DNA of 64,000 nucleotides from Pedobacter zeaxanthinifaciens (GTDB lineage Bacteria; Bacteroidota; Bacteroidia; Sphingobacteriales; Sphingobacteriaceae): NCBI RefSeq assembly GCF_003313335.1, contig NZ_QMHP01000002.1, positions 248,001 to 312,000 of the forward strand, read 5' to 3'. Shown piece by piece: positions 43,686 to 52,265 of this stretch (position 1 is its first letter; each line of letters starts with the position of its first letter). The notes under the pieces were generated by a model. It saw only the letters and a program-made list of their open reading frames with translations, ran no database searches and was not told where the DNA came from. The position numbers and the translations under genes were made by a program.

Positions 43686-45353
43686 CTACCTTTTTAGTAA
43701 TTCATCTTTAGTCTTGAAATTTAGATAGCTGAATGATAGCCAAGTCCTACTTTTTTGATCTTGCAAAAAGCGTCGTATCCTCCCGTCAAGTCTTCGGTTA
43801 AATTCATCTTTAGCTTGTTTAATAGCCAAATTCTTTAAATCGTTTTCACTTAATTCAACTGGAACTGCTAATGTATCTGCATTTGAAGAGGTTCTTGCTG
43901 TTTCTACGGTAGGTAGCATTGTCCTGTAATCATCTTTTTGTGTGCGTTTGGCCACTTCATCAATTAAAACCGCTCTTTTTTCTCGTAAAATTGGAAGTGT
44001 CTTATCTGAGAAACTCATCAAGTGGTCAACATCAATAACTATTTTCTCTGCTTTTGAGAAATTGTAATTCACAATTAAAACATCCCAATTAACGAAACTA
44101 AAAAGTAAAAGTAATGCGTACCAAACTTTAGCGTTAACGCGATATAAATAGAAAACCGTTTTCTGTTTGGCTACTTTGATATAAACAGTACTCAACCCCA
44201 CTAAGCACAATAACGCAAATACAATTACACCAATCCGTTTATAGGTTAAGCCATGATAAAAAATGTAATCGTAATCTCTATGCAGAACAGAGGCAACCAA
44301 AAATATATTTTGTGCTATCCATATGAAAGCCAGTAATTTGATCCATTTATTTCGATTATAAAAATTTAGGTTCCCACTGAAGAAATAAACAATAATAATC
44401 ATTGCTATAACGATACTGACTATAAGTACGTTGGTTCCATCATGCAGCTCTGTCGAGAAATCTCGGATGACAACAGTTTGATCTGACAGCCACAGATTAA
44501 CAATATCAATGCTGTTTAAAAGTAGCAACAGCAAATTAAGCGCAGCTAGGGAAATGATGCCTATAATATTTTCAGTTTTGAGCCCCAACACCTTATTTGC
44601 CTGATTCCCAGCTAGCAATATTCTAAAATCTCGCAAAAATTCTGATATCTGTCGGTTTCGTCTTTTCCTTATCAGGTCGTCTGTTGCGGTTACTTCAATT
44701 TCAGCAAGCTCTTTATTCCGTAAACTAATCAACAACGCTGCAGTAATCAAAATGCCAATTAAAATCATGAAACATTTAGCAAAGCTGATGTCTACAAACA
44801 GAAAGTTAAAGATGTTGCTAAATAAAACGTTGATTTTGTGCGTAATTGCAAAAACATATTTCGCAAAAATGGCGTTGGCATTTGCATACAATGAACAAAA
44901 TATCATCACAAGCAAAATTGGAATAATTACAAACTTAAGTAACTTGGTAAATGGCTTGAAGTTAATTTTGCCCACTTTGGTAGCCTGTAATTTCGTAAGA
45001 ATACCGTACGGTCCGCTGATTAATTGAAAAACCCCGAGCACAATTGAAGTAACTGTAGATTTAACTAAAGGGAAGTGCGTTTGACCAACAAACACTAGCA
45101 GAGTTAACACCCAAGTAACAATCGCTAAATCTGAGTTGTTGTAAACCATATAGCAGGCCATGGCTAAGTGGCATAGCGCTGCCAAAACTTGACTTTTGCT
45201 TACTGGCAACTGTTTATTAGCAAAGGTAACTAGCAGTATAAAAATTGAATACAGCAGCAAGTTCAGCCCAAAAAGTTCGTTCCAAAATAAGAGCTGAAAT
45301 ATGAAGCCTCCAGCAAGCATGATATAAAGTTGAAAATCTATTTTTTGTTTCAT
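43686..45353 (-). CDS. DUF4153/DUF4173-like polytopic membrane protein
   Basis: This 555-residue integral membrane protein has about 12 hydrophobic segments in residues 1-430 and a soluble C-terminal tail of about 110 residues ending LNFKTKDELLKR. It resembles DUF4153/DUF4173 family members, which are of unknown function. It lies 12 bp downstream of a small membrane-protein gene, and both probably share the operator at 45663-45690. Confidence 0.8.
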   Translation of the reverse strand: MKQKIDFQLYIMLAGGFIFQLLFWNELFGLNLLLYSIFILLVTFANKQLPVSKSQVLAALCHLAMACYMVYNNSDLAIVTWVLTLLVFVGQTHFPLVKSTVTSIVLGVFQLISGPYGILTKLQATKVGKINFKPFTKLLKFVIIPILLVMIFCSLYANANAIFAKYVFAITHKINVLFSNIFNFLFVDISFAKCFMILIGILITAALLISLRNKELAEIEVTATDDLIRKRRNRQISEFLRDFRILLAGNQANKVLGLKTENIIGIISLAALNLLLLLLNSIDIVNLWLSDQTVVIRDFSTELHDGTNVLIVSIVIAMIIIVYFFSGNLNFYNRNKWIKLLAFIWIAQNIFLVASVLHRDYDYIFYHGLTYKRIGVIVFALLCLVGLSTVYIKVAKQKTVFYLYRVNAKVWYALLLLFSFVNWDVLIVNYNFSKAEKIVIDVDHLMSFSDKTLPILREKRAVLIDEVAKRTQKDDYRTMLPTVETARTSSNADTLAVPVELSENDLKNLAIKQAKDEFNRRLDGRIRRFLQDQKSRTWLSFSYLNFKTKDELLKR

Positions 45354-45365
45354 TATAAAATAAGT

Positions 45366-45656
45366 TTAATGATTTAGAGCTAGCAAAATCCAAGCATACA
45401 AAATGGCCACAGGGATGTTGAAGAGCAGTAATAGAGCGGTTTTAATGAGCGCAGGGCGATGATGGGGCGAAGCGATAGTTAGATGTAGAAATAAAATGAA
45501 AAGGATAATGCTATTAACGATGAATGCTATGATGACGTAGAATAAACCAATAATCATTATCAAATCAGAAACGTTGAGGTTGGCAATAACAAACAGAATT
45601 GTGCCTATTATAAGTGATAACCTCGCTGATTTTTTAGCAATTGATGTAATTGACAT
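45366..45656 (-). CDS. Small four-segment membrane protein
   Basis: This 96-residue protein has hydrophobic segments near 15-28, 30-45, 47-60 and 75-92. No named family. It starts 7 bp after an operator-like palindrome (45663-45690) and precedes the 555-residue membrane protein on the same transcript. Short, positively charged loops suggest an inner-membrane location. Confidence 0.7.
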   Translation of the reverse strand: MSITSIAKKSARLSLIIGTILFVIANLNVSDLIMIIGLFYVIIAFIVNSIILFILFLHLTIASPHHRPALIKTALLLLFNIPVAILYAWILLALNH

Positions 45657-45662
45657 TTTTGT

Positions 45663-45690
45663 AAAGTGCTTTGAATTTCAAAGTTAAATA
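45663..45690 (-). promoter_or_regulatory. Operator/promoter box 1 (CTTTG-n5-CAAAG)
   Basis: Read on the minus strand it is TAACTTTG-n5-CAAAGCACTTT: TAACTTTG is a full -7 box and the CTTTG/CAAAG palindrome overlaps it. Two further copies with identical spacing stand at 46045 and 47071. Confidence 0.7.
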
Positions 45691-45708
45691 TTAAAAAAAA
45701 GGTAGCTT

Positions 45709-46020
45709 TTAACTACCAGCAAATGGCGTCCCGAACAAACCTACCGCAAGTTCAGCCCAAGTAAGCAATAGGAGTAATACAATTGCACCAGTTATGATTA
45801 ATCGCCATTTGGTAGATGTTACTTTCCGAGCCACTAGTTCAATTGCCAATCCGGTTAGGCTAAGCAACATACCCATTACAACAAAATCAAAAAGGTTCCA
45901 GTCGACTTCCTTGGTGAACTGCATCGCTACAGCAGGAATTAATAAAATGAAGGCGATAATGCCAAATGTAACGGTTAAGCGTTGTTTACTTGTGGTTTTT
46001 AAGTTGTTCATTGTTTCCAT
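45709..46020 (-). CDS. Small membrane protein
   Basis: This 103-residue protein has three hydrophobic segments (about 18-38, 45-62 and 72-98). No named family. An in-frame ATG three codons in is an alternative start. The operator-like box 46045-46068 lies about 25 bp upstream, so it is a monocistronic member of the local winged-helix regulon. Confidence 0.7.
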   Translation of the reverse strand: METMNNLKTTSKQRLTVTFGIIAFILLIPAVAMQFTKEVDWNLFDFVVMGMLLSLTGLAIELVARKVTSTKWRLIITGAIVLLLLLTWAELAVGLFGTPFAGS

Positions 46021-46044
46021 AATTGTTTATTCTAAAATTAATAT

Positions 46045-46068
46045 AAAGTACTTTGTTTTTCAAAGTTA
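46045..46068 (-). promoter_or_regulatory. Operator/promoter box 2 (CTTTG-n5-CAAAG)
   Basis: Minus-strand TAACTTTG-n5-CAAAGTACTTT, with CTTTG at 46051-46055 and CAAAG at 46061-46065 as read on the plus strand. It stands upstream of the 103-residue membrane protein. Confidence 0.7.
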
Positions 46069-46082
46069 AAATTCAAAAAAAA

Positions 46083-46379
46083 TTAAATGCCTTTGATCAT
46101 CTTTTCTAAAGCATCTAAATGGCCTTTAAAAGCCTGTTTACCAAGCTCGGTAATGGTGTAAGTAGTACTGGTTTTTCTGCCAACAAAAGCTTTGTGCATT
46201 TTAATATATTCAGCTTGTTCTAAGGTGTTCAAATGGGAGGCAAGGTTACCATCGGTTAGTTCTAACAGCTGTTTCAAGTCGTTAAAACTTACGCTTTCGT
46301 TCACAATAAGCACCGACATTACGCCCAGCCTTATCCTGCTGTCGAAAATCTTATTTAGTGCTTGTATTGGATTTTTCAT
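46083..46379 (-). CDS. Small winged-helix transcriptional regulator (HTH_34-like)
   Basis: This 98-residue winged-helix protein starts with ALNKIFDSRIRLGVMSVLI (7-25) and has helix-turn-helix NDLKQLLELTDGNLASHLNTLE (33-54), then a wing with GRKTSTTYTITELG. It matches single-domain winged-helix regulators of the PF13601 type. It follows the 211-residue membrane-protein gene by 50 bp on the same strand, whose promoter carries operator box 3. It is the natural candidate to bind the palindrome found before three nearby transcripts. Confidence 0.88.
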   Translation of the reverse strand: MKNPIQALNKIFDSRIRLGVMSVLIVNESVSFNDLKQLLELTDGNLASHLNTLEQAEYIKMHKAFVGRKTSTTYTITELGKQAFKGHLDALEKMIKGI

Positions 46380-46429
46380 GTGTATATCTACCCTTTAAAT
46401 TGAAAGAAACTGGAACAATAACGCTGCGT

Positions 46430-47065
46430 TTAATTTCCTGCCCCTTTCTCATATTTAAAATACATGATGCAGCCATAAAAAATATGCAGCACGCCAAAGC
46501 CAATGGCCCAAAAGTATAGGCTCAAACCAACGTTAAACATGGCAATAAGTCCCAAAATAATTTCGCAGATACCTAAAAACCTAATATCAGAATAAGTGTA
46601 TTTGCTAGCATTAATCAACGCCAGTCCGTAAAATATCAAGGTACTTGAAGGAATTAGGCTTAAGGCATTGTTATGGGTAAAAAGCAAAGCGATAACAAAC
46701 ACACCGCCGCTTATCAAAGGAATGGCTAAATTAATTAACAAGTTTTTAGCGGTACTATCCCAAATGGGCAGGTTCTTTTTTCTGCTTTGCCTGTAAGTAA
46801 AAAAGGCGCCGCCAACAAGCGCAGTAAAAAGTACTAAAACCCCAATTTTTAGCAATTCAAACTCAATACTCAAATCGGCATCAACACCGTAGCCATAACC
46901 ACTTGCCGCGTAAGTTTTGAGTGCTTCATGAGCAAAGTAAGCGCCAACTAAAGCCGTTAATCCGGCAAAAATACCCGATAACCCACTCAAAGAAATGAAT
47001 TTTGATGAGCGGTTCATGATATTTCTAATATCATTTAACGTATCTAACTGTTCTTGCTGGTTCAT
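46430..47065 (-). CDS. Polytopic membrane protein of the regulator operon
   Basis: This 211-residue protein has six hydrophobic segments from about residue 20 to 205, with a charged N-terminus and C-terminal YFKYEKGAGN. No named family. It precedes the winged-helix regulator and likely shares its transcript, starting from operator box 3 at 47071-47095. A membrane sensor or bystander role is possible; none can be shown. Confidence 0.78.
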   Translation of the reverse strand: MNQQEQLDTLNDIRNIMNRSSKFISLSGLSGIFAGLTALVGAYFAHEALKTYAASGYGYGVDADLSIEFELLKIGVLVLFTALVGGAFFTYRQSRKKNLPIWDSTAKNLLINLAIPLISGGVFVIALLFTHNNALSLIPSSTLIFYGLALINASKYTYSDIRFLGICEIILGLIAMFNVGLSLYFWAIGFGVLHIFYGCIMYFKYEKGAGN

Positions 47066-47070
47066 TTTTT

Positions 47071-47095
47071 AAAAGTGCTTTGTGATTCAAAGTTA
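47071..47095 (-). promoter_or_regulatory. Operator/promoter box 3 (CTTTG-n5-CAAAG)
   Basis: Minus-strand TAACTTTG-n5-CAAAGCACTTT, 5 bp upstream of the ATG at 47065. CTTTG at 47078-47082 and CAAAG at 47088-47092 on the plus strand. Confidence 0.7.
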
Positions 47096-47261
47096 TTAAT
47101 CAATTTTTGATTTGCAAATTTTTATGATAAATCTTTTGATATTTTTAAATGGATCGTTTTACGCCATGATGATAAACAGAAGTTTGGATTTTTACTCAAC
47201 CCTTTGCTTTGTAAAGTTGTTGTTTAGCTACGCAAGCTTTTATCAATTAAACAATTTAACA

Positions 47262-47269
47262 TACATTTG
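47262..47269 (+). promoter_or_regulatory. -7 promoter element immediately before lolD
   Basis: TACATTTG fits TAnnTTTG and ends only 4 bp before the ATG at 47274, so transcription would begin at or next to the start codon. No convincing -33 box is seen. Confidence 0.4.
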
Positions 47270-47273
47270 CTAC

Positions 47274-47924
47274 ATGTTACAAGCCAAAGGGATCAAAAAA
47301 GCATACGGAAATCTTCCCATTTTAAAAGGGGTTGATTTTGATGTTGCTGAAGGAGAAATTGTAAGTATCATCGGAGCTTCGGGTGCTGGTAAAAGTACGC
47401 TTTTACATATTTTAGGCACCTTGGATCGTCCTGATGCAGGTGCGGTAATACTGAAAAATACTGATGTAAGTAAGCTATCTGGACAAGCCTTAAGTGTTTT
47501 TAGGAACTTGAATATTGGCTTTGTATTTCAATTTCATCACCTTTTGCCCGAGTTCAATGCTTTGGAAAATATCTGTATTCCAGCTTTTATTGCTAAAAAA
47601 AGTAAAAAAGATGCAGAAAAAAGAGCCTACGAACTTTTGGATTTATTTGGTCTGAAGGAGCGGGCGCTTCACAAGCCAAGTGAACTTTCAGGTGGCGAAC
47701 AGCAACGTATTTCTGTGGCCAGGGCCTTAATAAATCATCCGGCAATTGTTTTGGCAGATGAGCCTTCTGGAAACCTTGATTCTACTAATGCCAACGCACT
47801 ACATCAGTTATTTATTAATCTGCGTGATAATTTCAAACAAACTTTTGTGATTGTGACACACAATACTGATTTAGCACAAATTAGCGATAGGGTGGTGACC
47901 ATGAAAGATGGCCTAATTGTTTAA
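47274..47924 (+). CDS. lolD: LolD-like lipoprotein-releasing ABC ATPase
   Basis: This 216-residue ATPase has Walker [13 protein letters not shown] (35-46), [18 protein letters not shown] (84-101, the LolD Q-loop region), the signature [13 protein letters not shown] near 137-149, and Walker [14 protein letters not shown] near 157-169. It matches LolD, which powers extraction of lipoproteins for transport to the outer membrane. The ATG at 47274 (MLQAKG) gives the normal length; the frame open from 47112 adds an AT-rich hydrophobic stretch. It may serve the permease at 170-1390, which lacks an ATPase partner. Confidence 0.92.
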   Translation: MLQAKGIKKAYGNLPILKGVDFDVAEGEIVSIIGASGAGKSTLLHILGTLDRPDAGAVILKNTDVSKLSGQALSVFRNLNIGFVFQFHHLLPEFNALENICIPAFIAKKSKKDAEKRAYELLDLFGLKERALHKPSELSGGEQQRISVARALINHPAIVLADEPSGNLDSTNANALHQLFINLRDNFKQTFVIVTHNTDLAQISDRVVTMKDGLIV

Positions 47925-48016
47925 TCTTCGAAACTGATGGATTTTTGGGTGAATGCGATAGTATTCTCCCGGTCGGTTAACCTAACATACAAATCATCAA
48001 TCAATCTTATTATAAA

Positions 48017-48493
48017 TTGAAAATATTAATAACAGGGGCAAAAACAGCAACGGCTTTAAAATTGAGTAAAGCATTTAACCAATTTGAAATTCTATTGGGA
48101 GATTATGGCGATTTACCCCAAATAACTACCAATTCTTATGCGCTGGTTGATTTGGGAACATGGAATGAAGAAGTGCTAGCACACAATTTATTGACCAAAT
48201 GTTTAGATTATGGTGTAGATATGCTTCTTCCTTTGTACGAATCGGAAATTGCTGCGGTTGCTAAATCTCTAGTATTGTTTGATGAGTTTAATGTGGAAGT
48301 ATTGCTTAACGAACATCATCATTTAACCCAGTCTACCTCTAAAGATTGGGCAATTTTTCGTAAAGGTCAATTGCTTTTTAGCTCGGTGCCTCAACTTAAT
48401 GCCAGCCAATATCCTACATTAAATGGTGCATATTATCTCAACGACGAGAAAAAGGAGACCGCTATAATAGCTATCGCTAATCCAGTTAAATAA
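48017..48493 (+). CDS. ATP-grasp N-terminal-domain-like protein, truncated form
   Basis: This 158-residue protein begins KILITGAKTATALKLSKAFNQ and LLGDYGDLPQ, with the Rossmann-like pre-ATP-grasp fold known from PylC- and carbamoyl-phosphate-synthase-like ATP-grasp enzymes. The ATP-grasp catalytic domain that should follow (about 200 residues) is missing; the protein ends soon after residue 150. The start is a TTG. It is followed 32 bp later by a HAD-like gene. It may bind a small molecule or partner rather than catalyse. Confidence 0.65.
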   Translation: MKILITGAKTATALKLSKAFNQFEILLGDYGDLPQITTNSYALVDLGTWNEEVLAHNLLTKCLDYGVDMLLPLYESEIAAVAKSLVLFDEFNVEVLLNEHHHLTQSTSKDWAIFRKGQLLFSSVPQLNASQYPTLNGAYYLNDEKKETAIIAIANPVK

Positions 48494-48525
48494 ATAATAC
48501 ATTAAAAAAACATCATCAAATTCTC

Positions 48526-49131
48526 ATGTCTTTCGATAAATATCTTAAAGCAAAAAAGGCTTTAATCATCACTTTAGATGATGCCATTTACCCAGAAAAA
48601 GATTATTTGTTGCAGGTGTATTACCTTTTTTCAGAGTTTATGGCTTATACCGAGCAGTTTGATGCAAAGTTAATGCTAGATTTTATGAAAGCGGAATTTG
48701 AGCTGCATGGAAATAAAGATATCTTTTTAAAAACTGCTGCAAAATTTGGCATAGCAAATAAATACGAACACAACTTTGACCTACTACACGAAACTGCCCG
48801 ATTGCCACTAAAGCTTCTGATGTATCAAAATGTACTTTCGCTGTTGCAAGAAGTAGTTGTTGAACGTAATAAGATCATCTTACTTGCTGATGGTAACCCG
48901 GCCGTTGCCATTAATAAGATCAAACAATTAGAGTGGCATGGATTGGGCGAGTACCTAGAGGTTTATTTCACCGCAGAGTATCAGTTTTCGATAGACAAAA
49001 CCTTGGCTGCTATTTTCGCTTCAAAAAATATTGAACCACAGGAAGTAACGTTAATATTGTCAGAAAACCAATTTGATCAAAAACTCGTAAATTTAGATAT
49101 AGATTGTTTTTCTGTAACAGAAATATTGTGA
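48526..49131 (+). CDS. HAD-like protein lacking catalytic residues
   Basis: This 201-residue protein has the HAD hydrolase fold with a helical cap. Motif I reads IITLDDAIYP, where enzymes have (F/V)DLDDTLYP, so the nucleophile Asp is Thr16 and the following Thr is Ala20; Asp18 is kept. Motif II reads ILLADGNP with Ala121 in place of Ser/Thr. Motif IV lacks the acidic pair (LILSENQFDQ). It is therefore probably not a phosphatase and may be a binding or scaffold protein. It is encoded next to an ATP-grasp-like protein that is also incomplete. Confidence 0.8.
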   Translation: MSFDKYLKAKKALIITLDDAIYPEKDYLLQVYYLFSEFMAYTEQFDAKLMLDFMKAEFELHGNKDIFLKTAAKFGIANKYEHNFDLLHETARLPLKLLMYQNVLSLLQEVVVERNKIILLADGNPAVAINKIKQLEWHGLGEYLEVYFTAEYQFSIDKTLAAIFASKNIEPQEVTLILSENQFDQKLVNLDIDCFSVTEIL

Positions 49132-49171
49132 AAAATATTTCGTTAATTAGTACGCTTATTAATTATTGAAA

Positions 49172-50764
49172 ATGAAGATGAAGTACGCCTTGATGCTCTT
49201 TACTGCATCAACCATAGCACTCGGTGCTTGTAAAAAAAGTAGCACTCAGCCTACGCCAACACCTACACCAGTAACTCCGGTTACGCCAACCAATGCCACT
49301 AGGCAACAACTTACATTAGACTCTATTTTTCTTTACGCAAAAGAAATTTACTATTGGAATGATAAGTTGCCAACCTATGAAGTATTTAATCCAAGACAAT
49401 ACACTACAGGAAGTTCAGATGTAGCAAACTATAATGCTGCATTGCTCAATGTGGCCAAGTACTCCAATCCTTACGAGTGGACTACCGGCGCAACTTCACC
49501 AAAGTTTTCTTACATTTTTGATAAAACCAACAAAAATCCAACGGCTGTAATTAATCCAGTATCGTCGGTTGATTTGGAAGGTAACGGCAACGATTTAGGT
49601 ATTAGGTTTGGTTTGTATGGCAGTACAAACGATTACGTAATTTATGTAACAGCTGTTTATCAAAATTCGCCTGCTGAAAAGTTAGGTTTTGTTAGGGGAG
49701 ATGTAGTGAAAAAAATTAACGGAGTAAGCTATGGTACAAACTATAATGCAGAAGTAACTCCTTTAAACAACGCGTTAAATGGAACTAGCATCGTTTTAGA
49801 AGGATTTAAGAGTGATGGCGTTACGCCTTATAACTTAACGGTAACTAAAGCGGTATTCAAAAGTAATCCAATTTATAAAACTAGGGTAATTACTGCAGGT
49901 GCCAAAAAAATCGGCTATTTAGCTTATGCCCGTTTTTCAAATGCGGATAATTCAAATGCTGCTTTGGAAAGTGCTTTCGCAAGTTTCGCTACTAGCGGCG
50001 TTACTGATTTGGTAATTGATTTAAGATACAATGGTGGTGGTTATGTAAGCACTGCTGAAAATTTAATCAATTTAATTGCTCCTTCTACCGTTAGTGGTGT
50101 AATGTTCAGCGAGTATTTCAACGCAACAATGCAAGCGGGAAATGCTAGGATATTAGCTAACCAACCCCTGTTAGATGGTGCTGGTAAAATTAGATATGGT
50201 AGCAACGGAGCCATGTTGACTTATGCCAACGTTAATTACTCGGTTGCTGGTAATACCACTAGTTTTGCAAAGAAAGGTACTTTAGGTAGTGTTCAAAACA
50301 TTGTGTTTATCGTTTCAGGAAGTACAGCTTCTGCGAGTGAATTGGTGATCAATAGTCTTAAGCCTCACATGAACGTGAAATTAGTTGGTCGCACAAGTTA
50401 TGGTAAGCCAATTGGCTTTTTCCCTGTAACTTTAGAGAATAAATATGATGTTTACTTCTCGTTGTTCGAAACTAAAAACTCTGCTGGCCAGGGTGGTTAT
50501 TATTCAGGTATGGTTCCTGACTTTGATTTGCCTGAAGTTCCTTCTGGTACGGTGATGTATGATTTCGGTAATGTTAACGATAATTACTTAAAGCAAGCCA
50601 TTGCAGTGCTAGCTCCTGGTGCTACCGTAACTAACGAAAGATCAGTGCAATCAACCAAAGTAAGTGCGGTTAATTCAGTGTCTTCATCAAACATGATTAA
50701 TGCTGAATTTGCTGATAAAGAATTTAAAGGAATGGTTGAAAATCGTTTTAAATTGAAAAATTAA
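49172..50764 (+). CDS. S41 family C-terminal processing peptidase, lipoprotein
   Basis: This lipoprotein of about 530 residues has a signal ending in GAC (Cys near residue 19), a Thr/Pro-rich linker (PTPTPTPVTPVTPT), a PDZ domain (about 130-220) and the S41 protease domain. The catalytic Ser is in SGSTASASELV (about residue 390) and the Lys follows in GRTSYGKPIG. It degrades or trims proteins at the cell envelope. Start could be TTG 49166, ATG 49172 or ATG 49178; the signal begins after any of them. A hairpin terminator follows. Confidence 0.9.
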   Translation: MKMKYALMLFTASTIALGACKKSSTQPTPTPTPVTPVTPTNATRQQLTLDSIFLYAKEIYYWNDKLPTYEVFNPRQYTTGSSDVANYNAALLNVAKYSNPYEWTTGATSPKFSYIFDKTNKNPTAVINPVSSVDLEGNGNDLGIRFGLYGSTNDYVIYVTAVYQNSPAEKLGFVRGDVVKKINGVSYGTNYNAEVTPLNNALNGTSIVLEGFKSDGVTPYNLTVTKAVFKSNPIYKTRVITAGAKKIGYLAYARFSNADNSNAALESAFASFATSGVTDLVIDLRYNGGGYVSTAENLINLIAPSTVSGVMFSEYFNATMQAGNARILANQPLLDGAGKIRYGSNGAMLTYANVNYSVAGNTTSFAKKGTLGSVQNIVFIVSGSTASASELVINSLKPHMNVKLVGRTSYGKPIGFFPVTLENKYDVYFSLFETKNSAGQGGYYSGMVPDFDLPEVPSGTVMYDFGNVNDNYLKQAIAVLAPGATVTNERSVQSTKVSAVNSVSSSNMINAEFADKEFKGMVENRFKLKN

Positions 50765-50784
50765 AATGAGATTAAAATAAGATT

Positions 50785-50810
50785 AAGGCCGCATTAGCGG
50801 CCTTTTTTGA
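50785..50810 (+). terminator. Rho-independent terminator after S41 peptidase
   Basis: AAGGCCGC (50785-50792) pairs with GCGGCCTT (50797-50804), followed by TTTT. Confidence 0.88.
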
Positions 50811-50907
50811 TATTAAATTTTTACAAAATACTGTATAAAAACTGGCTTTCAATTTTGTTAATCTTTTAAAAAATCGTTAAGCTTGTTTAAACAAAAATAT
50901 AATACTT

Positions 50908-51174
50908 ATGATTGGGGACTTAATTGAAAAAGAGGAGATAAATACATACGAGTTTTTGCCAGCGGACTTACAACCTTCTGAGGATATCTTAAATAAATTA
51001 TCGTATGCACAACGTTTAGGTAATGAGTTTAAATCTAAAGCTTACATTGCCTTTAACACTAAGGATGGTATTAAAAAAGTAAGTACCACGGTTTGGTCGG
51101 TAACTGAAAAATACCTGCAGTTAAAGAATAATGTTCACGTGCCTATCAGGTCAATAGTTGATATAGACTTCTAA
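50908..51174 (+). CDS. Conserved hypothetical small protein
   Basis: This 88-residue soluble protein starts MIGDLIEKEEINTYEFL and ends VHVPIRSIVDIDF, with a beta-rich C-terminus around TKDGIKKVSTTVWSVTEKYLQLK. No signal peptide or membrane segment. It resembles small Bacteroidota proteins of unknown function with an SH3- or Sm-like sheet. It is bounded by hairpin terminators on both sides and is probably monocistronic. Confidence 0.7.
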   Translation: MIGDLIEKEEINTYEFLPADLQPSEDILNKLSYAQRLGNEFKSKAYIAFNTKDGIKKVSTTVWSVTEKYLQLKNNVHVPIRSIVDIDF

Positions 51175-51180
51175 CAAAAA

Positions 51181-51206
51181 AATCCCAGTTTTCACTGGGA
51201 TTTTTT
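51181..51206. terminator. Bidirectional rho-independent terminator
   Basis: AATCCCAGT (51181-51189) pairs with ACTGGGATT (51194-51202), followed by a T-run. It lies between the small protein and the convergent M28 peptidase. Confidence 0.88.
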
Positions 51207-52142
51207 TTATTGTTTCTTCATTTGAAGATTTTCTTTAAAAATACTTTGAATGTCTCGCTGCTTATCAATATTGATAATGACTTCTTGTATAGCGCCAACT
51301 GCATTCGTATAAAAAGTCTGGTTAATGTTTTTAAACTCGTCAGTTGCTTTGTGGTAATCTTTATGATCTTCTACACCAAAATACAGAAATGGAATGTTCT
51401 TAGCGTTAAAGGCACCTTGATCACTTTGATTGGTCCAGTCATCATGGCCTAGCTTAGGATCATCATGGCCCAAAAGTAATTTGATATTTGGATTAGTAGT
51501 GGTAATGTATTGTTTTAACTGCGGATATTTGAATGTTCCAACTACATAAAGCTCACCTTTGTCGTTGTGGCTAATCATATCCATGTTGATATTCAGCTTG
51601 ATTTTATCCAAGGCAACGGGCGGGTTTGCAACAAATGCTTTAGCGCCCTGTAATCCCATCTCCTCCGCATCAAATAAGGCAAAAATAATCGTGTTGTTAG
51701 GCTGATGATCCTTGAAATACTTTGCATAGCTTAATAAAGCACCAACACCCGAAGCATTATCATCAGCTCCATTGTACACTTCATCTTTGATAATGCCAAC
51801 ATGATCATAGTGCGCTGAAACAACAATGACATCGTCAGACTTCCCTTTTACGTAGGCAATTAAGTTTACTCCCTTAGTAACACTGTTTCTTCCCTTAATT
51901 TCAAAATTTTGCTCATACGCACCTAATGAGGGATGAGCCGCTACACCAATTTCTTTCAATCGTTTTACTAAGTAAGCCCTTGATAATTCACTGCCTTTTG
52001 TGCCTGATTTTCGACCTTCGTACTCATCTGAAGATAAAATTTCAACATCTTTTAGTAGCTGTGTATTGGCTGTTTTTGCCTCTTTTACCGATCCACACCC
52101 TAATTGTATGGCTAAAGGTAAAATCAATAATAATCGTTTCAT
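51207..52142 (-). CDS. M28 family zinc aminopeptidase, lipoprotein
   Basis: This 311-residue exported metallopeptidase has a lipoprotein signal ending in LGCG (Cys near residue 16). Zinc ligands are visible: His/Asp in VVSAHYDHVG, Asp in GADDNASG, the Glu pair in LFDAEEMGL, Asp in NINMDMIS and His in GVEDHKDYHK. It is a small M28-type di-zinc aminopeptidase acting in the periplasm or at the surface. Confidence 0.93.
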   Translation of the reverse strand: MKRLLLILPLAIQLGCGSVKEAKTANTQLLKDVEILSSDEYEGRKSGTKGSELSRAYLVKRLKEIGVAAHPSLGAYEQNFEIKGRNSVTKGVNLIAYVKGKSDDVIVVSAHYDHVGIIKDEVYNGADDNASGVGALLSYAKYFKDHQPNNTIIFALFDAEEMGLQGAKAFVANPPVALDKIKLNINMDMISHNDKGELYVVGTFKYPQLKQYITTTNPNIKLLLGHDDPKLGHDDWTNQSDQGAFNAKNIPFLYFGVEDHKDYHKATDEFKNINQTFYTNAVGAIQEVIINIDKQRDIQSIFKENLQMKKQ

Positions 52143-52265
52143 ATTCTTTATTTATGCTTTAAAGTTAGAAATATCTACGAAAAAAGTTTTGTTTTTGTAA
52201 AATCTTACTGAGCGATTTTGCCTTTGCAAATAACTGACTAAATTGCCTGTTCAAAATTTCTTAAA

